From assembly GCA_035222895.1 (NCBI GenBank), contig JAVYIG010002234.1:124001-188000 (forward strand): 64,000 nt of DNA, in the 5' to 3' direction. The DNA comes from Strongylocentrotus droebachiensis (lineage: Eukaryota > Echinodermata > Echinoidea > Camarodonta > Strongylocentrotidae). The notes under the pieces are model-generated. The model saw only the letters and a list, made by a program, of their open reading frames with translations. It made no database searches and had not been told where the DNA came from. Positions 49,531 to 59,712 of this stretch are shown here, piece after piece; the first letter of the stretch is position 1, and every line of letters begins with the position of its first letter. A program made the translations under genes and the position numbers.

Positions 49531-49972
49531 AGGCGCGGATCTACGGGGGGGGTTTAGGGGGTTTAAACCCCCCCCTTGGGCGGCCCCAAAAAAAAAAAAA
49601 AAAGAAAAAAGGAAAAAAAAAAGAAAAAAAGAAAGAAAAAAAGAAAGAAAAAAGAACGCACGCTGGAGAGAAACCCTTTCAAGTGCAAATATTGTGAGAA
49701 GATATTCAACTCGTCTGGTAACTTAACCAAACACATGATAACTCTGGATATAACTGTGTATTAAACTGTTACTTGATTTAAAAAGACGTTATCATGCACT
49801 GCTTTTTATGGTCTCCATTGTGTTAATAGATGCCAGGAAAACATCACTTACGGGGTTCAAATAAACACCCCAAAAAAAAATCGGCTCGCCGCTTCGCGGC
49901 TCGTGGACGATGCTCCGCATCGTCATTATTTTGGTCAAACCCCCCCCTTAGCAAAAAGCTAGATCCGCCCCT
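49531..49972. mobile_element. hAT-like non-autonomous element carrying a zinc-finger fragment
   Basis: Seen: the ends AGGCGCGGATCTA and, on the complement, AGGGGCGGATCTA are the same family as at 20396. The 7-base word GCCATAC occurs immediately outside both ends (49524-49530 and 49973-49979), which looks like a target duplication. Its true length may be 7 or 8, or 5 if the ends are counted as CAG/CTG. Inside are a G run, a C run, a poly-A/G tract (49589-49655), a C2H2 zinc-finger relic and, near 49880-49925, small CG-rich hairpins. No transposase is visible. Confidence 0.7.
49656..49764 (+). pseudogene. Decayed C2H2 zinc-finger fragment
   Basis: Seen: 49656-49679 reads THAGEKPF, the classic linker between C2H2 fingers. 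After one extra base (49680) the frame continues K-C-K-Y-C-E-K-I-F, then NSSGNLTKH, to a stop at 49762-49764. This gives C-x2-C-x3-F-x5-L-x2-H, the exact finger spacing, but the final zinc-binding His is a Leu. The neighbouring frame without the indel reads TLERNPFKC, so the linker can be aligned either way. Known: such fingers bind DNA in tandem arrays. A single finger lacking a ligand, next to a purine tract and inside a transposon, is non-functional. It is most likely captured from a host zinc-finger gene. Confidence 0.65.
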
Positions 49973-50216
49973 GCCATACATAGTCGCATTATGTCTTTTC
50001 TTCTCCCACTTCCCATTTCATTGGTATAGAGGCCGCCCGAAGGTATGTCAAACAACTATTTCCAAACAGGATAGAAAAAGCTTGATTTCAATACCGTTAA
50101 TGTAGCGAAAGAATACCGCGTATGTCGATGAATAGTAATTGAAAACAACACTTTTTTCCAGGGGGATGTGACGTCTTTTGCATGTACATTAAACTTTCAC
50201 TTTGAATTTCTAGGCG

Positions 50217-50241
50217 AGAGAGAGAGAGAGATAGAGAGAAG
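50217..50241 (+). repeat. Short (GA)n tract
   Basis: About 25 bases of GA with one GATA interruption. Confidence 0.85.
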
Positions 50242-50559
50242 CGCGGTCGAGCAAAACTTGTGATATTTCATTTTAATGCAAAATATATATAGGTACACTA
50301 GATTCTACAGAAACTACAAAATATACCGCTTATCTGCCAGAATATGATGTGACAATAATATTGCCCAAATGTGAGTAATTTCACATTTCTCGGGGGGGGG
50401 GGGGGGGTTAAGTGCATACTTGAGCCTCCCCCCCCCCTACAGGTCCACTCATCTTGCACGTCTATGGCAGAACATTATGTGTTATACAACACGTACGTGA
50501 ATCCTTGTCATTTGATTGGAGGATTGTTGGTCACATGATATTCAATAGATGTTCTATTG

Positions 50560-50605
50560 CACGGGCGTGCATTTTTGGTTATATTCGCCGTGCATTTTTG
50601 GTTAT
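50560..50605 (+). repeat. Two-copy tandem repeat
   Basis: CGTGCATTTTTGGTTATAT occurs twice in a row (near 50566 and 50588), separated by TCGC. It lies 170 bp before the 50771 palindrome and may be part of the same larger element. Confidence 0.7.
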
Positions 50606-50770
50606 ATGCAGACTGCGTACCTCTCTGTCGTGCGCGTATCTCTGCGTGTATCTGACGCGAAGGCAATATGAATGTATTCGAGAAGGCTTGACTCACTTTA
50701 ATTTCTCTTTAATTTAAGGAGTAAAGCATAATTTGTTGATAAACGTTCTATTAGATCTTCTTCGATGTTG

Positions 50771-50950
50771 TATAAAACAAATAATGAATGTTTTTTATTC
50801 GTTCAATCGTGCGAATATTTTCATTCGTTGAAAGATTAACGCTAATTCTATTCAACTCGGCTGACGCCTGAATAGAATAGAATGGCAATCTTTCAACTCA
50901 TGAACATATTCGCACTATTGAACTCATAACCATTCATTATTTGTATATTA
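50771..50950. repeat. 180-bp palindrome (foldback element)
   Basis: Seen: the left arm holds ACAAATAATGAATG, TTCAATCGTGCGAATATTTT and GTTGAAAGATT. The right arm complements each block in order (ACAAATAATGAATG, TTCAATAGTGCGAATATGTT, GTTGAAAGATT). The arms are about 85 bases long with scattered mismatches. The apex reads AACTCGGCTGACGCCTGAAT, resembling the apex of the 23550 palindrome. No coding content is present. Confidence 0.75.
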
Positions 50951-51398
50951 TTAAACATCATCAATGAAAATGAATTCTAATGTGTATCAAGAACCATGTC
51001 GGCAGAATAAATAGATTGATCTACGAAACTGATAACACGAAGTGTCTTATAAATCTCAGGGTCGACCGTCAGAGACAGCTTGAGTGAACTTTTACGTCAA
51101 TTTTATTTCCGCAATTCTAAAAGATAGATATTATCTATATGCTGAATTAACATGTTATAGCAATGGTCTTTGGAATAGCGATGTAGTGATGATAATTAGT
51201 CCGTTGACGATGTATGTCACCATTACATTGGAATATGGATGATATAATGTACTTGATATAAGATTACAGATAATAACTTGCTCTCCAGCTCCTACAGGAG
51301 AGATGTTGATTGGAAGGTGGGGAGTAAGAATAGGCAGAGAAAATGACAGAAACAAAGGAGTGAGTTCAGTACAGAACATGGTATTTGGTGGAGAGCAA

Positions 51399-51550
51399 GA
51401 CAGAGAGAGCGAGAGAGAGAGAGAGAGAGAGAGAGTAAAGTAGTGTTGGAAAAATAAATGGAGGCGGAGGAGGGTGGGGGAAGGGAAGGCAAGAGGTTGA
51501 GAGAGAGAGAGAGAGAGAGGGGAGAGAGAGGGAGAGAGAGAGAGAGAGAG

Positions 51551-51592
<42 letters not shown>

Positions 51593-51640
51593 TGTTATAT
51601 AGAGAGAGCAAAGGGGAGAGAGAGACAGACAGACAAACGC
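51399..51640 (+). repeat. (GA)n cluster
   Basis: Several GA runs (51399-51436, 51500-51593 and 51600-51630) joined by GGA/GGGG-rich spacers. Together with neighbouring purine-rich sequence they produce the longest frame in the window (248 codons, minus strand), which is an artefact. Confidence 0.95.
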
Positions 51641-52089
51641 AAACGCAGAAAGTAAAGAGAAGAAGGAAAGAAAGCAAACAATAGACAGAGACAAAATATC
51701 AAAGACAAAGAACAAGATGAAAAGGGTGGAGGAAAGGGGGAAAGCAAAAGCGAAAGGAAAGGGAAATTGTGTTTCGGGGATGCTATAGAGAAAGTTAAGG
51801 AGATACATCATAACAGTAAGATAATTCCATGTTCTTGTACGCAACTCGCACATTGAGCTCTCATAATTATTCACGCGAGATCTACGGTGAGAAATAGACA
51901 AATAACCCCTACCCTCTCAACAATACAAAATCATTGAAGCAGTGATAGGGAAACAATTTCAGCAAATAATGGAGATTAAATAGCCGTCATTCTCACTTCA
52001 ACTGTTAGATCAATCTCTATTATATTCCTCAAACATAACTCTATCGCAATTCTTGACTTTCCCCCTCATTCTCCCTGGTATGGTATGTC

Positions 52090-52390
52090 TTCTGGATGGA
52101 GGCACGTATTGTATTGACGGCATTAATTTTCGGTGCCACGTCCGCTAACCCGTGGCTGTTTGACGACGGGTTTAGCTGTTAATTATTCATACCTGAATAG
52201 ATTGGCCGCCTGTTAGAAAGGCGAGGTCCAGTCATGCTTCTATGGCCCTATCATCAGATCATGCCGATTTATAACAAGCCGGAAAATCATAAAAAAGATC
52301 GGCCATTTATAATTACAACCATTCTCCCTTTTTATCACTCTAAATGTCCAGGACCCGGGTGAATTTTGTAGCGTCGCGTTCCAAATCGAA
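52090..52390. promoter_or_regulatory. Candidate cis-regulatory region (speculative)
   Basis: Seen: a GC-balanced, repeat-free island between GA-rich and AT-rich DNA. It contains TTAATTATTCAT (52179-52190), TTTATAA (52268-52274) and ATTTATAATTA (52305-52315), which are homeodomain/Cdx-like words, plus several CpG-containing blocks. The complexity suggests selection, but this rests on appearance alone. Confidence 0.22.
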
Positions 52391-53085
52391 CTGAGTGAGT
52401 CTTTCTATTCCTCTAAATTAACGGTACAGTTATAGTCTTGGATTATTTGTTTTAAAAAAATAGGCTACTTAATGATGGTTTAAAATTATTGAGTGGCAAA
52501 TGAGCAATTGGATTTATATAGTACGGGGTGAAAGTTAAGATAACCGTGAAATTTAATACCAGAAAAAAAGTTATTCCATAAACAAAATCCAATACCATAC
52601 ACATTTTAGGGCAATTGCCAATTTGATTGTTATTTCTATAATAATGACAAGATAAACCTCTTTTTTGTTTTTCCGAAAAGTATCATCTTCTTTATTTCTC
52701 AATGAGACTGCCCAAAGACTGCCTTACTCCCAATTGACGCAAGGCGAATTTAATTAACACAAGCGGAGCAGTTGGAATTTTCTTTGGGTGGGGGAAGGGG
52801 TGGATACATGTCTGACGTCTTTCTGTAGCTGCAAATAAAATGTTGTTTTGGAGCATAAAATAAAATGAAATTAATACATTCACCTTGCAATCTAAATTAA
52901 TCTCACTCTGTGAAGCTGAAGTTATTAACCGAAGTGTTTTCATTCGTTCCTCAAGTGGTACATTAAAACTTCATGTTTAATGATGTAATGCGATATGGTA
53001 TGAATTAAACATTAAGTCATCAAGGATACGAGATTGTATCATTTATCATTTTCGTATCAACACACCATTATCATGTCGATGGCAC

Positions 53086-53086
<1 letters not shown>

Positions 53087-53134
<48 letters not shown>

Positions 53135-53135
53135 G

Positions 53136-53174
<39 letters not shown>

Positions 53175-53185
53175 GAGAGAGAGAA

Positions 53186-53222
<37 letters not shown>
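53087..53222 (+). repeat. (GA)n microsatellite
   Basis: About 136 bases of GA with periodic CA interruptions (GACAGA, GACACACAGA). All frames of both strands stay open across it. Confidence 0.95.
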
Positions 53223-53224
<2 letters not shown>

Positions 53225-56200
53225 TGGAGGAGGTGGGGAGGTAGGGATGAAGTGGGGAGGAAGCGACATTGCAAGTGGAAATGTATTTTCCGTACATTAA
53301 ATTCATCATGATAATTAAACTATAATAAAATTTGAATAAGTTCGGATGTTAAGGATCTATTATATTGTTAAAAGGCAAAGTGACATGACGGCGCTGCGAC
53401 ATGATCGAAACAAAACTAATAATGTATGTATTTTTTCGAGCTACTTCCGATTCTACGAATTCACGGAAAATGCATAGGTAAATCTAAATGTCTGCTGGTT
53501 GTCCTTTTAGAACACCCTTCTTTTATCTGCGTTTGAATGGAATAGAAACAGCACAAGTATACTTATTTCTTCTGTTCATGGCGTATCAAAGAATAAACCA
53601 AAACAAAAAACTGTTTTCCCATTAACAAATATTTAAAAAAAAATTAAGAATCGTCCAATGGACTAAGAAAAGACGTGATATTGCAGGAATATGAATGAAT
53701 TGTGAATATATTGCCTATAGGTTACTTGATTATCTTTAGTATTTGACATGAAACATTGCATGAATGTGTCACGGCCTACTTTTACACAACGATATGGCTT
53801 TGTTGTTAAAGGTTGATGAACATGCTTGTCATCAACGTTTTCAAAAGTTTGACTATTCGATTTCTGCAACTAGATATATTTTGTCAAGAAGAACTTCAAA
53901 CCTATCATTCACATATACTGAAATGATTATTGTGAAAGTCAATAGAAATAGAAAATGATATAATAATGAAAGCTTTAATTAATCTTAATGAGAGCTTTTT
54001 TCCTAAGTATATTTTGCTAATATCCAGGAGTACATTATTATTTTCTAACTAAGGAAGCATGTTTAATCTTAGCAGGACGATAATGTAAAAAGACCGGTGT
54101 AATTCGCTAGTGAATATTTTGTGAATAATAACATCCGAATTGTGAATCCAATCCAAAAAGGTGTAACAAATTAAAGCGGCATCTGTAAAGTTGACTCGTG
54201 AGCCATGACCGTAAATGCATTTTGCGTGATGATATTTAGCTAAGGTGGGTTGAATTTGGTATAATTTGTTTGACGCAATCGGTGCAATTAATCTATTTTC
54301 TAAACAGGATACAGTGGTAGACCTCTGCGGTTGGTATGGTAGACCGTGCCGAGCTAATTTTACAAAATACGCATTTTCTCATTAATTGCATTGTTGAACG
54401 CGCTTGAGCGAACATGTGCCGCTTGTTGCTTTAAAATATTGGAAAGGAGCGATTGCCAACAGAACATAATATGAAATTCTTTTTTTCCTTCTAAATAAAG
54501 GAGCAATTGTTTTGGAATGAGATAACACAAACGTAATGGCTTTTGACCTACATTCATTACTTCAGCCCAAACTTGGTACAAGAGGATTTTGAAAATATTT
54601 TTTGAAAAGCCTAATGTTCCGTCATCCTTGGCAGCAATTATTAGGAAAATGGTGTAATTAGACGGGATATTAGTTTTTCTTTACAATACAACAATTAAAG
54701 TTCGCACAAGTTATAACTTCTTAATTAGAAGCTACCAAAGTCGGGTAAACTTTTTTTTGATACGCACTGTATAGTGCAACGGGTGGGGTTCTCACAATCA
54801 TAAAAAACATGAACAACGAACGGACAAACGAAGAAACAAACGGGCAAATATAAGTCGATATCTACTTGAAAATTGAAAACAAGTGATTCAAAAAAAGACT
54901 CTGAAAAGGACGCAACTGTCCTAACCTACCCATGATTTAAGATCTAAAAATAACGCATAAGAGTTCTTCAGCCTTTGATCGACCAACCGACACTGACAAT
55001 TGCCCATTTCAACCGAATTGGGATAATTATGTGCCCATTTCCAATTCTAATTTGTCATTTTGATTATTTTGCGAACTTCGTGATGGGCCATTTAATTTAC
55101 AAAGCATCGTATGTTTCTGATTTCCACAGCTCAAACATAAAGAAATTACATAATGTAGAATCTAGCAGATTCGTTTATGGTCCATGAGACATTGCTTATT
55201 CTCTTATCATATCGCATTTTAAATGCATTCGTCTATATGATAATCTATTTGAGAGCTATGCTATCAAGACTAAATCTAAGTAGTATTTAATACTTCTCAC
55301 GCATTAGTTGATTTTGTTTTTAATGGGTCTGGGGATAATGTGATAATTAGGCTGTAAATCTTATGTGTTATCATGTGGCCACCCACAACCTGTGGGTGGA
55401 TCGAAGGATGTGGGAGGGGCGAGGGAGAAGGAATTTTTCCAAAACGATATCTGTTATTTTTTCAGAGAGAAACAAAGAACTGAACCAGAAAAAAAGAATT
55501 ATCCCAAGACAATAGATAATAGATACATTCGAATTCCGGGGGGAAATTTGAGTAGTTTGGTTTCTGTTTTTACACGTCAACTATGGGCGCCTAGCCTGGA
55601 GAGGGCTAATGGGACTCCCACAATCATATTCATGGGAAAATTGATATTGCCAATATGTCGCCCCCTCCCCTCCTGACATTTGTGGATGCGATTCTATTCC
55701 CGGCATTTTTTCCTTCCATTTTGACACTCAAGTCTACGAGTTGATTAAGTTTCCATTAGTGGAAAATTTCTCCTTGAAGTATTGGTAAAGTGAAGAGAGT
55801 CGTTATCTTGTGATATTTTTAAAGAAAAGATCAAAATATATATCATAACAAGTAAACTGATGATGCTTGATGATTAAGGGTTGTCATCATAGATTTTTAT
55901 CATTAAGAATAAATGAAACATTTACTTTGTTTAGAGGGGGTGCTACATCGTTTTCTATATGATGAAGGTGAATCACATCATATTTTATTCAAACTCATCA
56001 TCACTAAGGTATTGTCGTATACGAATCTCGTTACGTGCCATTCAATTCTCCTGTAAAAAAATCAGACAATTTCTCTTCAGGTAAAAGTGTCCACCGGGTA
56101 TAGTTAAGAACTTTCCTTTTAAAAGCTTACGTTAGCAACAGAGCAAAATAATTACAATGAATTTAGATGCAGAGTCATTCATCTTGGCTCCAGGGGAATA

Positions 56201-57623
56201 TCAAAATAATTATCGTGCTAATATATATGTAAAAATATGCAGCGCGCTTTTTAATTTCAACTTGTTGACTGGAGATTAAAGTATTTAATGAAGTTCAGAG
56301 TCAAAGTAGATACATCAGTTCCTTTTCGATCCAAGCAAGTTTTGTAAGACTCTTTTATTTCAGTAAGAAATTCAATTTTTTGGGGAAATATTTGAAATAA
56401 GATCATTATAGAATTAACTAAACAGGGTCTGTTTGTAAAGCGTTTAATCATACATATCTTGATTTACAGCAAACCAGCTTCAAATAAAAAATGTATCCGC
56501 TTGACTGAGGCTTTGTGAGGAGCAGGGAAAGAGTAGAATTGTATACACTTAATAGCGACATACAAGCCTAAGATCGTTAGCATAATGATAAACACTTCCA
56601 CTGAAGATGGCGGTATGCTATTTGCTTAGGAGTCAGAATCTGCCCAGGTTCCTTTCAAAATGGCATTAGCTGCACTATTCCCCCCCCCAAAAAACAGTTT
56701 CATCTATTTGAATATTAAATCAAGGTGAGAAACTACGATTCTCCCCCTTTTTGCGAATGCAATGTTTGATAATATTGTTCTTTTTATTGGAAGACACAAC
56801 GGAACAATGAGCACTTCAAATCATCAACATCAAAGATGTGTTGAATCAAATTTCGAGAGTAGGATGAGCGACTTATCAGTCTTTTGCGCTTACTGGAATC
56901 TATTCTCTAGCTATAATTTTAAAGAAACTTTTTTCCAACCTGAATAAATGTAATTTCTGGTCCATGATTAACGAAATCATGATAAGCACAATGGGGGAAA
57001 AGCGACATTTCCCCTACAAATAAGATTACTTTTGGATTACTTGGAATCTTTACTTTCTGCATTCAGTACAGTTCAATTTTTTTTAGAGTTTTTGTATCCT
57101 TTGTGAAAAACTCTAAAACACTGGTGCTTATTAGAAAAGATATATGGAATGAAGTAATTTGTGTTCTCTCAATTAAATTGCTCTTTGTTCTTCGCAGTAA
57201 TGGTCAATACCCGCGACACCTTTCGTACATTCACTCTGGCGTGATTATTGCACTCTGGAAAGAAAACCGAAGCGAAGCGAAGTTCAATATTCCCTAAAGA
57301 GACGCTAGGCCAGTGACTTGAGTCAGGTACTTGTACTCCAACCAAAAATAAACGGACGTCATGACCGGAACAAATACCCCCACTTTACAGGTGTCACTGA
57401 CAATCATCCAAACGTGTCGCCCCTGAATGATGTCATAATGAAGAAGCTAGACACGAACTCACGATGTCAATCAGATAATGATGTAATTAGGTGACGAATC
57501 GGTTTCCATCTCTCTGTTGGTCTATTCATAGTAGGTCCATGGTCTGTTCAAGAGTTGTACTTAGTAACCAGCACACACGCGGGACCGGGGACTACTCGGT
57601 GAAAAGGGGCCTTATTTGAAGAC
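53223..57623. other. Long AT-rich stretch without a gene
   Basis: About 4.4 kb with no frame above about 100 codons. The frame at 55365-55676 is on a purine-rich patch with no domain. No repeat pair was recognised here. Confidence 0.45.
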
Positions 57624-57774
57624 TGAGAGAGAGAGAGAGAAAAAAAAAAGAGAGAGAGAGAGAAGGAGAAAGATACCAAGATGTAGAGAGGTACCAATAG
57701 ATACAGAGAGAGGGGGAGAGGGAGAGAGCGAGAGGAGAGAGAGAGAGAGGGGGAGGGGAAGAGAGTGGGAGGGG
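57624..57774 (+). repeat. GA-rich tract, left of the hAT-type MITE
   Basis: GA repeats interrupted by an A run (57640-57650) and an AT-containing spacer, ending GGGAGGGG at the MITE insertion site. Confidence 0.9.
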
Positions 57775-57932
57775 CAGGCGCGTAGCCAGAGTTTGATGTT
57801 TTTTTTTGGGGGGGGGGGGCACATATACATGTAATCGATCGAGGTAAAAAAAAAAGGGGTCTAAAAAATGCAACCGATCCTGGAAATTTAGGGGGAGCAC
57901 GTGCCCCCCCCCCCCCCGTGGCTACGCTCCTG
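57775..57932. mobile_element. 158-bp hAT-type MITE with exact 8-bp target duplication
   Basis: Seen: the ends CAGGCGCGTAGCCA and, on the complement, CAGGAGCGTAGCCA are imperfect terminal repeats of the widespread CAGGGGCGTAGCCA type. GGGAGGGG flanks the element exactly at 57767-57774 and 57933-57940. The interior has a G run, a short unique core and a C run. An 8-bp duplication with CAG ends is the hAT signature. It landed inside a GA-rich tract and splits it in two. Confidence 0.8.
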
Positions 57933-58085
57933 GGGAGGGGGGGGGGGGTAGAAGAAAGGAGCTATAGACAAAGAGAGATAGAGAGAGAGAGAACGGGTGG
58001 ACAGGAGAGGGAAGGAGAGAGGGGGAATATAGGTAAGATTTAGGGAGAGAGAGAGAGAGAGGGAGAGAGTGAAGTGGAGAGAGAA
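57933..58085 (+). repeat. GA-rich tract, right of the hAT-type MITE
   Basis: Starts with GGGAGGGG and a G run, then GA-rich sequence with (GA)n at 57974-57993 and 58045-58070. It continues the tract cut by the MITE. Confidence 0.9.
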
Positions 58086-58284
58086 GGTATCAATATCGAG
58101 GCGGGGCTGCAGACGCGGTTTTTATCGAAGTATCTTGTTCTACGAACCACACTTCAGCTAAAGTTCGATGCGCCCTCACAAGCACTATCGATGGCGGCTT
58201 GGAGCATACAAATTTTCCGAATTGGGGATGAAATGTACTTCTTTACTAACTCGGTTGTGTGTCAAGTATAAATTCCATATTTCT

Positions 58285-58400
58285 GCTATTACTACTACTA
58301 CTAATGCTACTAATTATAATAAAATAATTATATTGATACTAATAATAATAAAAACAATAATGATAATAATAATAATAATAACAATAAGAAGAAGAAAACA
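58285..58400 (+). repeat. (TAC)n/(AAT)n trinucleotide region
   Basis: ACTACTACTACTAA leads into AATAATAATA-type repeats with AAC and AAG variants. It may be the tail of a retroelement, but no body was recognised. Confidence 0.8.
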
Positions 58401-59049
58401 AAATAAGAGCGAAAAGATAAACAAAGAAGAGCGAGGTAGAAACATGAGAAGCATGTTTTTTAAACGCATTGATGAGGAGTTTATATGTTGGCCTATACAA
58501 AAAAACGATTTAACCATCTTATACCTGACTATGGCTGTACAAGAAAAGGAGTCTGAACGTTTGCGAAGAAAGAAATTTCTGGACTAAAGTATAAAGTCTG
58601 CATTCATGAAAACATGATTATACCATCGCCCTATGTGACTGGTGTTTTATGTCTTATATGCATGACTAGATTAAGTAAGGGGTAAACATGCATATGGTCA
58701 TCAGGAGACATCTGTAATTGAGTTCCAATAAATTCACGGCGTTCAGCTAACATTTCAAAAAACACAATTACATCACAAACATGATGAAAAAACGACCCTG
58801 TATTTTTTCGTCCCCGTCCCGATCAAACATAGAAAGAAGGCAAATATCAGTTGAAACACACCAATAAATAACGATAAAAGACAGACACAATTACGTTACG
58901 ACTGTCATTGACCTACATTGTGAAGAACCCAAGAGATGGTTGTAGTAACATTAATATTCCCGAGAGGCTTTGGTATACGTCATGTACTCGACCGTGATCA
59001 CGCCGAGGCCATGCACGTGGAGCGCAAGAATTCATGATAGCTGCATGGC
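58401..59049. other. Sequence without a gene
   Basis: A 139-codon frame (58168-58587) runs through the trinucleotide region and into this block. Its middle is poly-Ile from the repeat, so it is not accepted. Confidence 0.5.
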
Positions 59050-59254
59050 TTAAAGGTAGGCTTTACTACTGCAGCTAGAAGGAATTAGACCACACAGCGA
59101 GCCAGCAAGGTCAGTGTGATAGGTGGCTATCTCATTAACTCAGCTCTCATTTAACATAAGAAAAAGAGGATCATGGGGGACCAACAGGCACCGATTTTGG
59201 AAGTTTTCTATATAGAGGGAGCAAGTAGCTACAAGTAGGACAGTGTGCCTTTAA
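59050..59254 (-). mobile_element. TTAA-bounded MITE, copy B, inverted relative to copy A
   Basis: Seen: it is bounded by TTAA at 59050-59053 and 59251-59254, with short inverted ends TTAAAGG. The reverse complement aligns along its whole length to 44419-44610 with only small indels. It is somewhat longer than copy A because copy A lacks about 10 bases in the right-hand third. No coding capacity is visible. Copy B looks closer to the intact family form, because both ends still read as TTAAAGG. Confidence 0.7.
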
Positions 59255-59559
59255 AGGAAATAAACGTCGCTATTTAGAGATGTTGCTGATCAAATCTAAA
59301 ACACGTTTGTGAATTATTTTAGGATAGCCCATCTAAAATCATATCGGCCAAGGCGAACTGTTTGAGATATCACAAGAATTATAGATTTTGAATTGACTAA
59401 GGTCAAATCGGATGGATTTGTTCATACATCTCAAGGCTACAAGGATAAGATATAAGAAAATATCGAATCATGCAATGAAAGTTTTTGTTAGAATGATGCT
59501 GCTTGTAAGTATCGGCTTGCATGGTGATGTAGATATACAGTAGGCTTGCGGGTGCACCA

Positions 59560-59561
<2 letters not shown>

Positions 59562-59599
<38 letters not shown>
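59562..59599 (+). repeat. (GA)n microsatellite
   Basis: A clean GA run of about 36 bases, immediately upstream of the hairpin at 59631-59712. Confidence 0.95.
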
Positions 59600-59600
<1 letters not shown>

Positions 59601-59630
59601 ATTGAGGAGGCCTGAAAAGGACTCTCGGTA

Positions 59631-59712
59631 ATCTTTCTTATGAGGATGTGTTGTCCTGAAAAGGACTGTTGGTGTAGTCCTTTTCAGGACTACACATCCT
59701 CATAAGAAAGAT
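59631..59712. repeat. 82-bp near-perfect hairpin with 37-bp arms
   Basis: Seen: 59631-59667 and 59676-59712 are inverted copies with one mismatch in 37, separated by the 8-base loop GTTGGTGT. Part of the arm (CCTGAAAAGGACT) also occurs once more just upstream at 59611-59623, and the word CGGTAATCTTTC overlaps that copy. This suggests that local duplication and inversion built the hairpin. Expression as a small-RNA precursor cannot be judged from sequence. Confidence 0.75.

Larger units (their letters stand above)
49980..50770. other. Sequence with G/C runs, no gene
   Basis: A G run (50393-50407) followed by a C run (50430-50438) about 25 bp later suggests another decayed element of the poly-G type. 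The two-copy tandem repeat is at 50560-50605. Confidence 0.45.

Noticed and set aside
51155-51901. 248-codon open frame on the minus strand, the longest in the window
   Set aside because: Its core is Ser/Leu repeats translated from (GA)n tracts, and the neighbouring frames are equally open.
58168-58587. 139-codon plus-strand frame
   Set aside because: The middle is Ile/Thr-rich translation of trinucleotide repeats.
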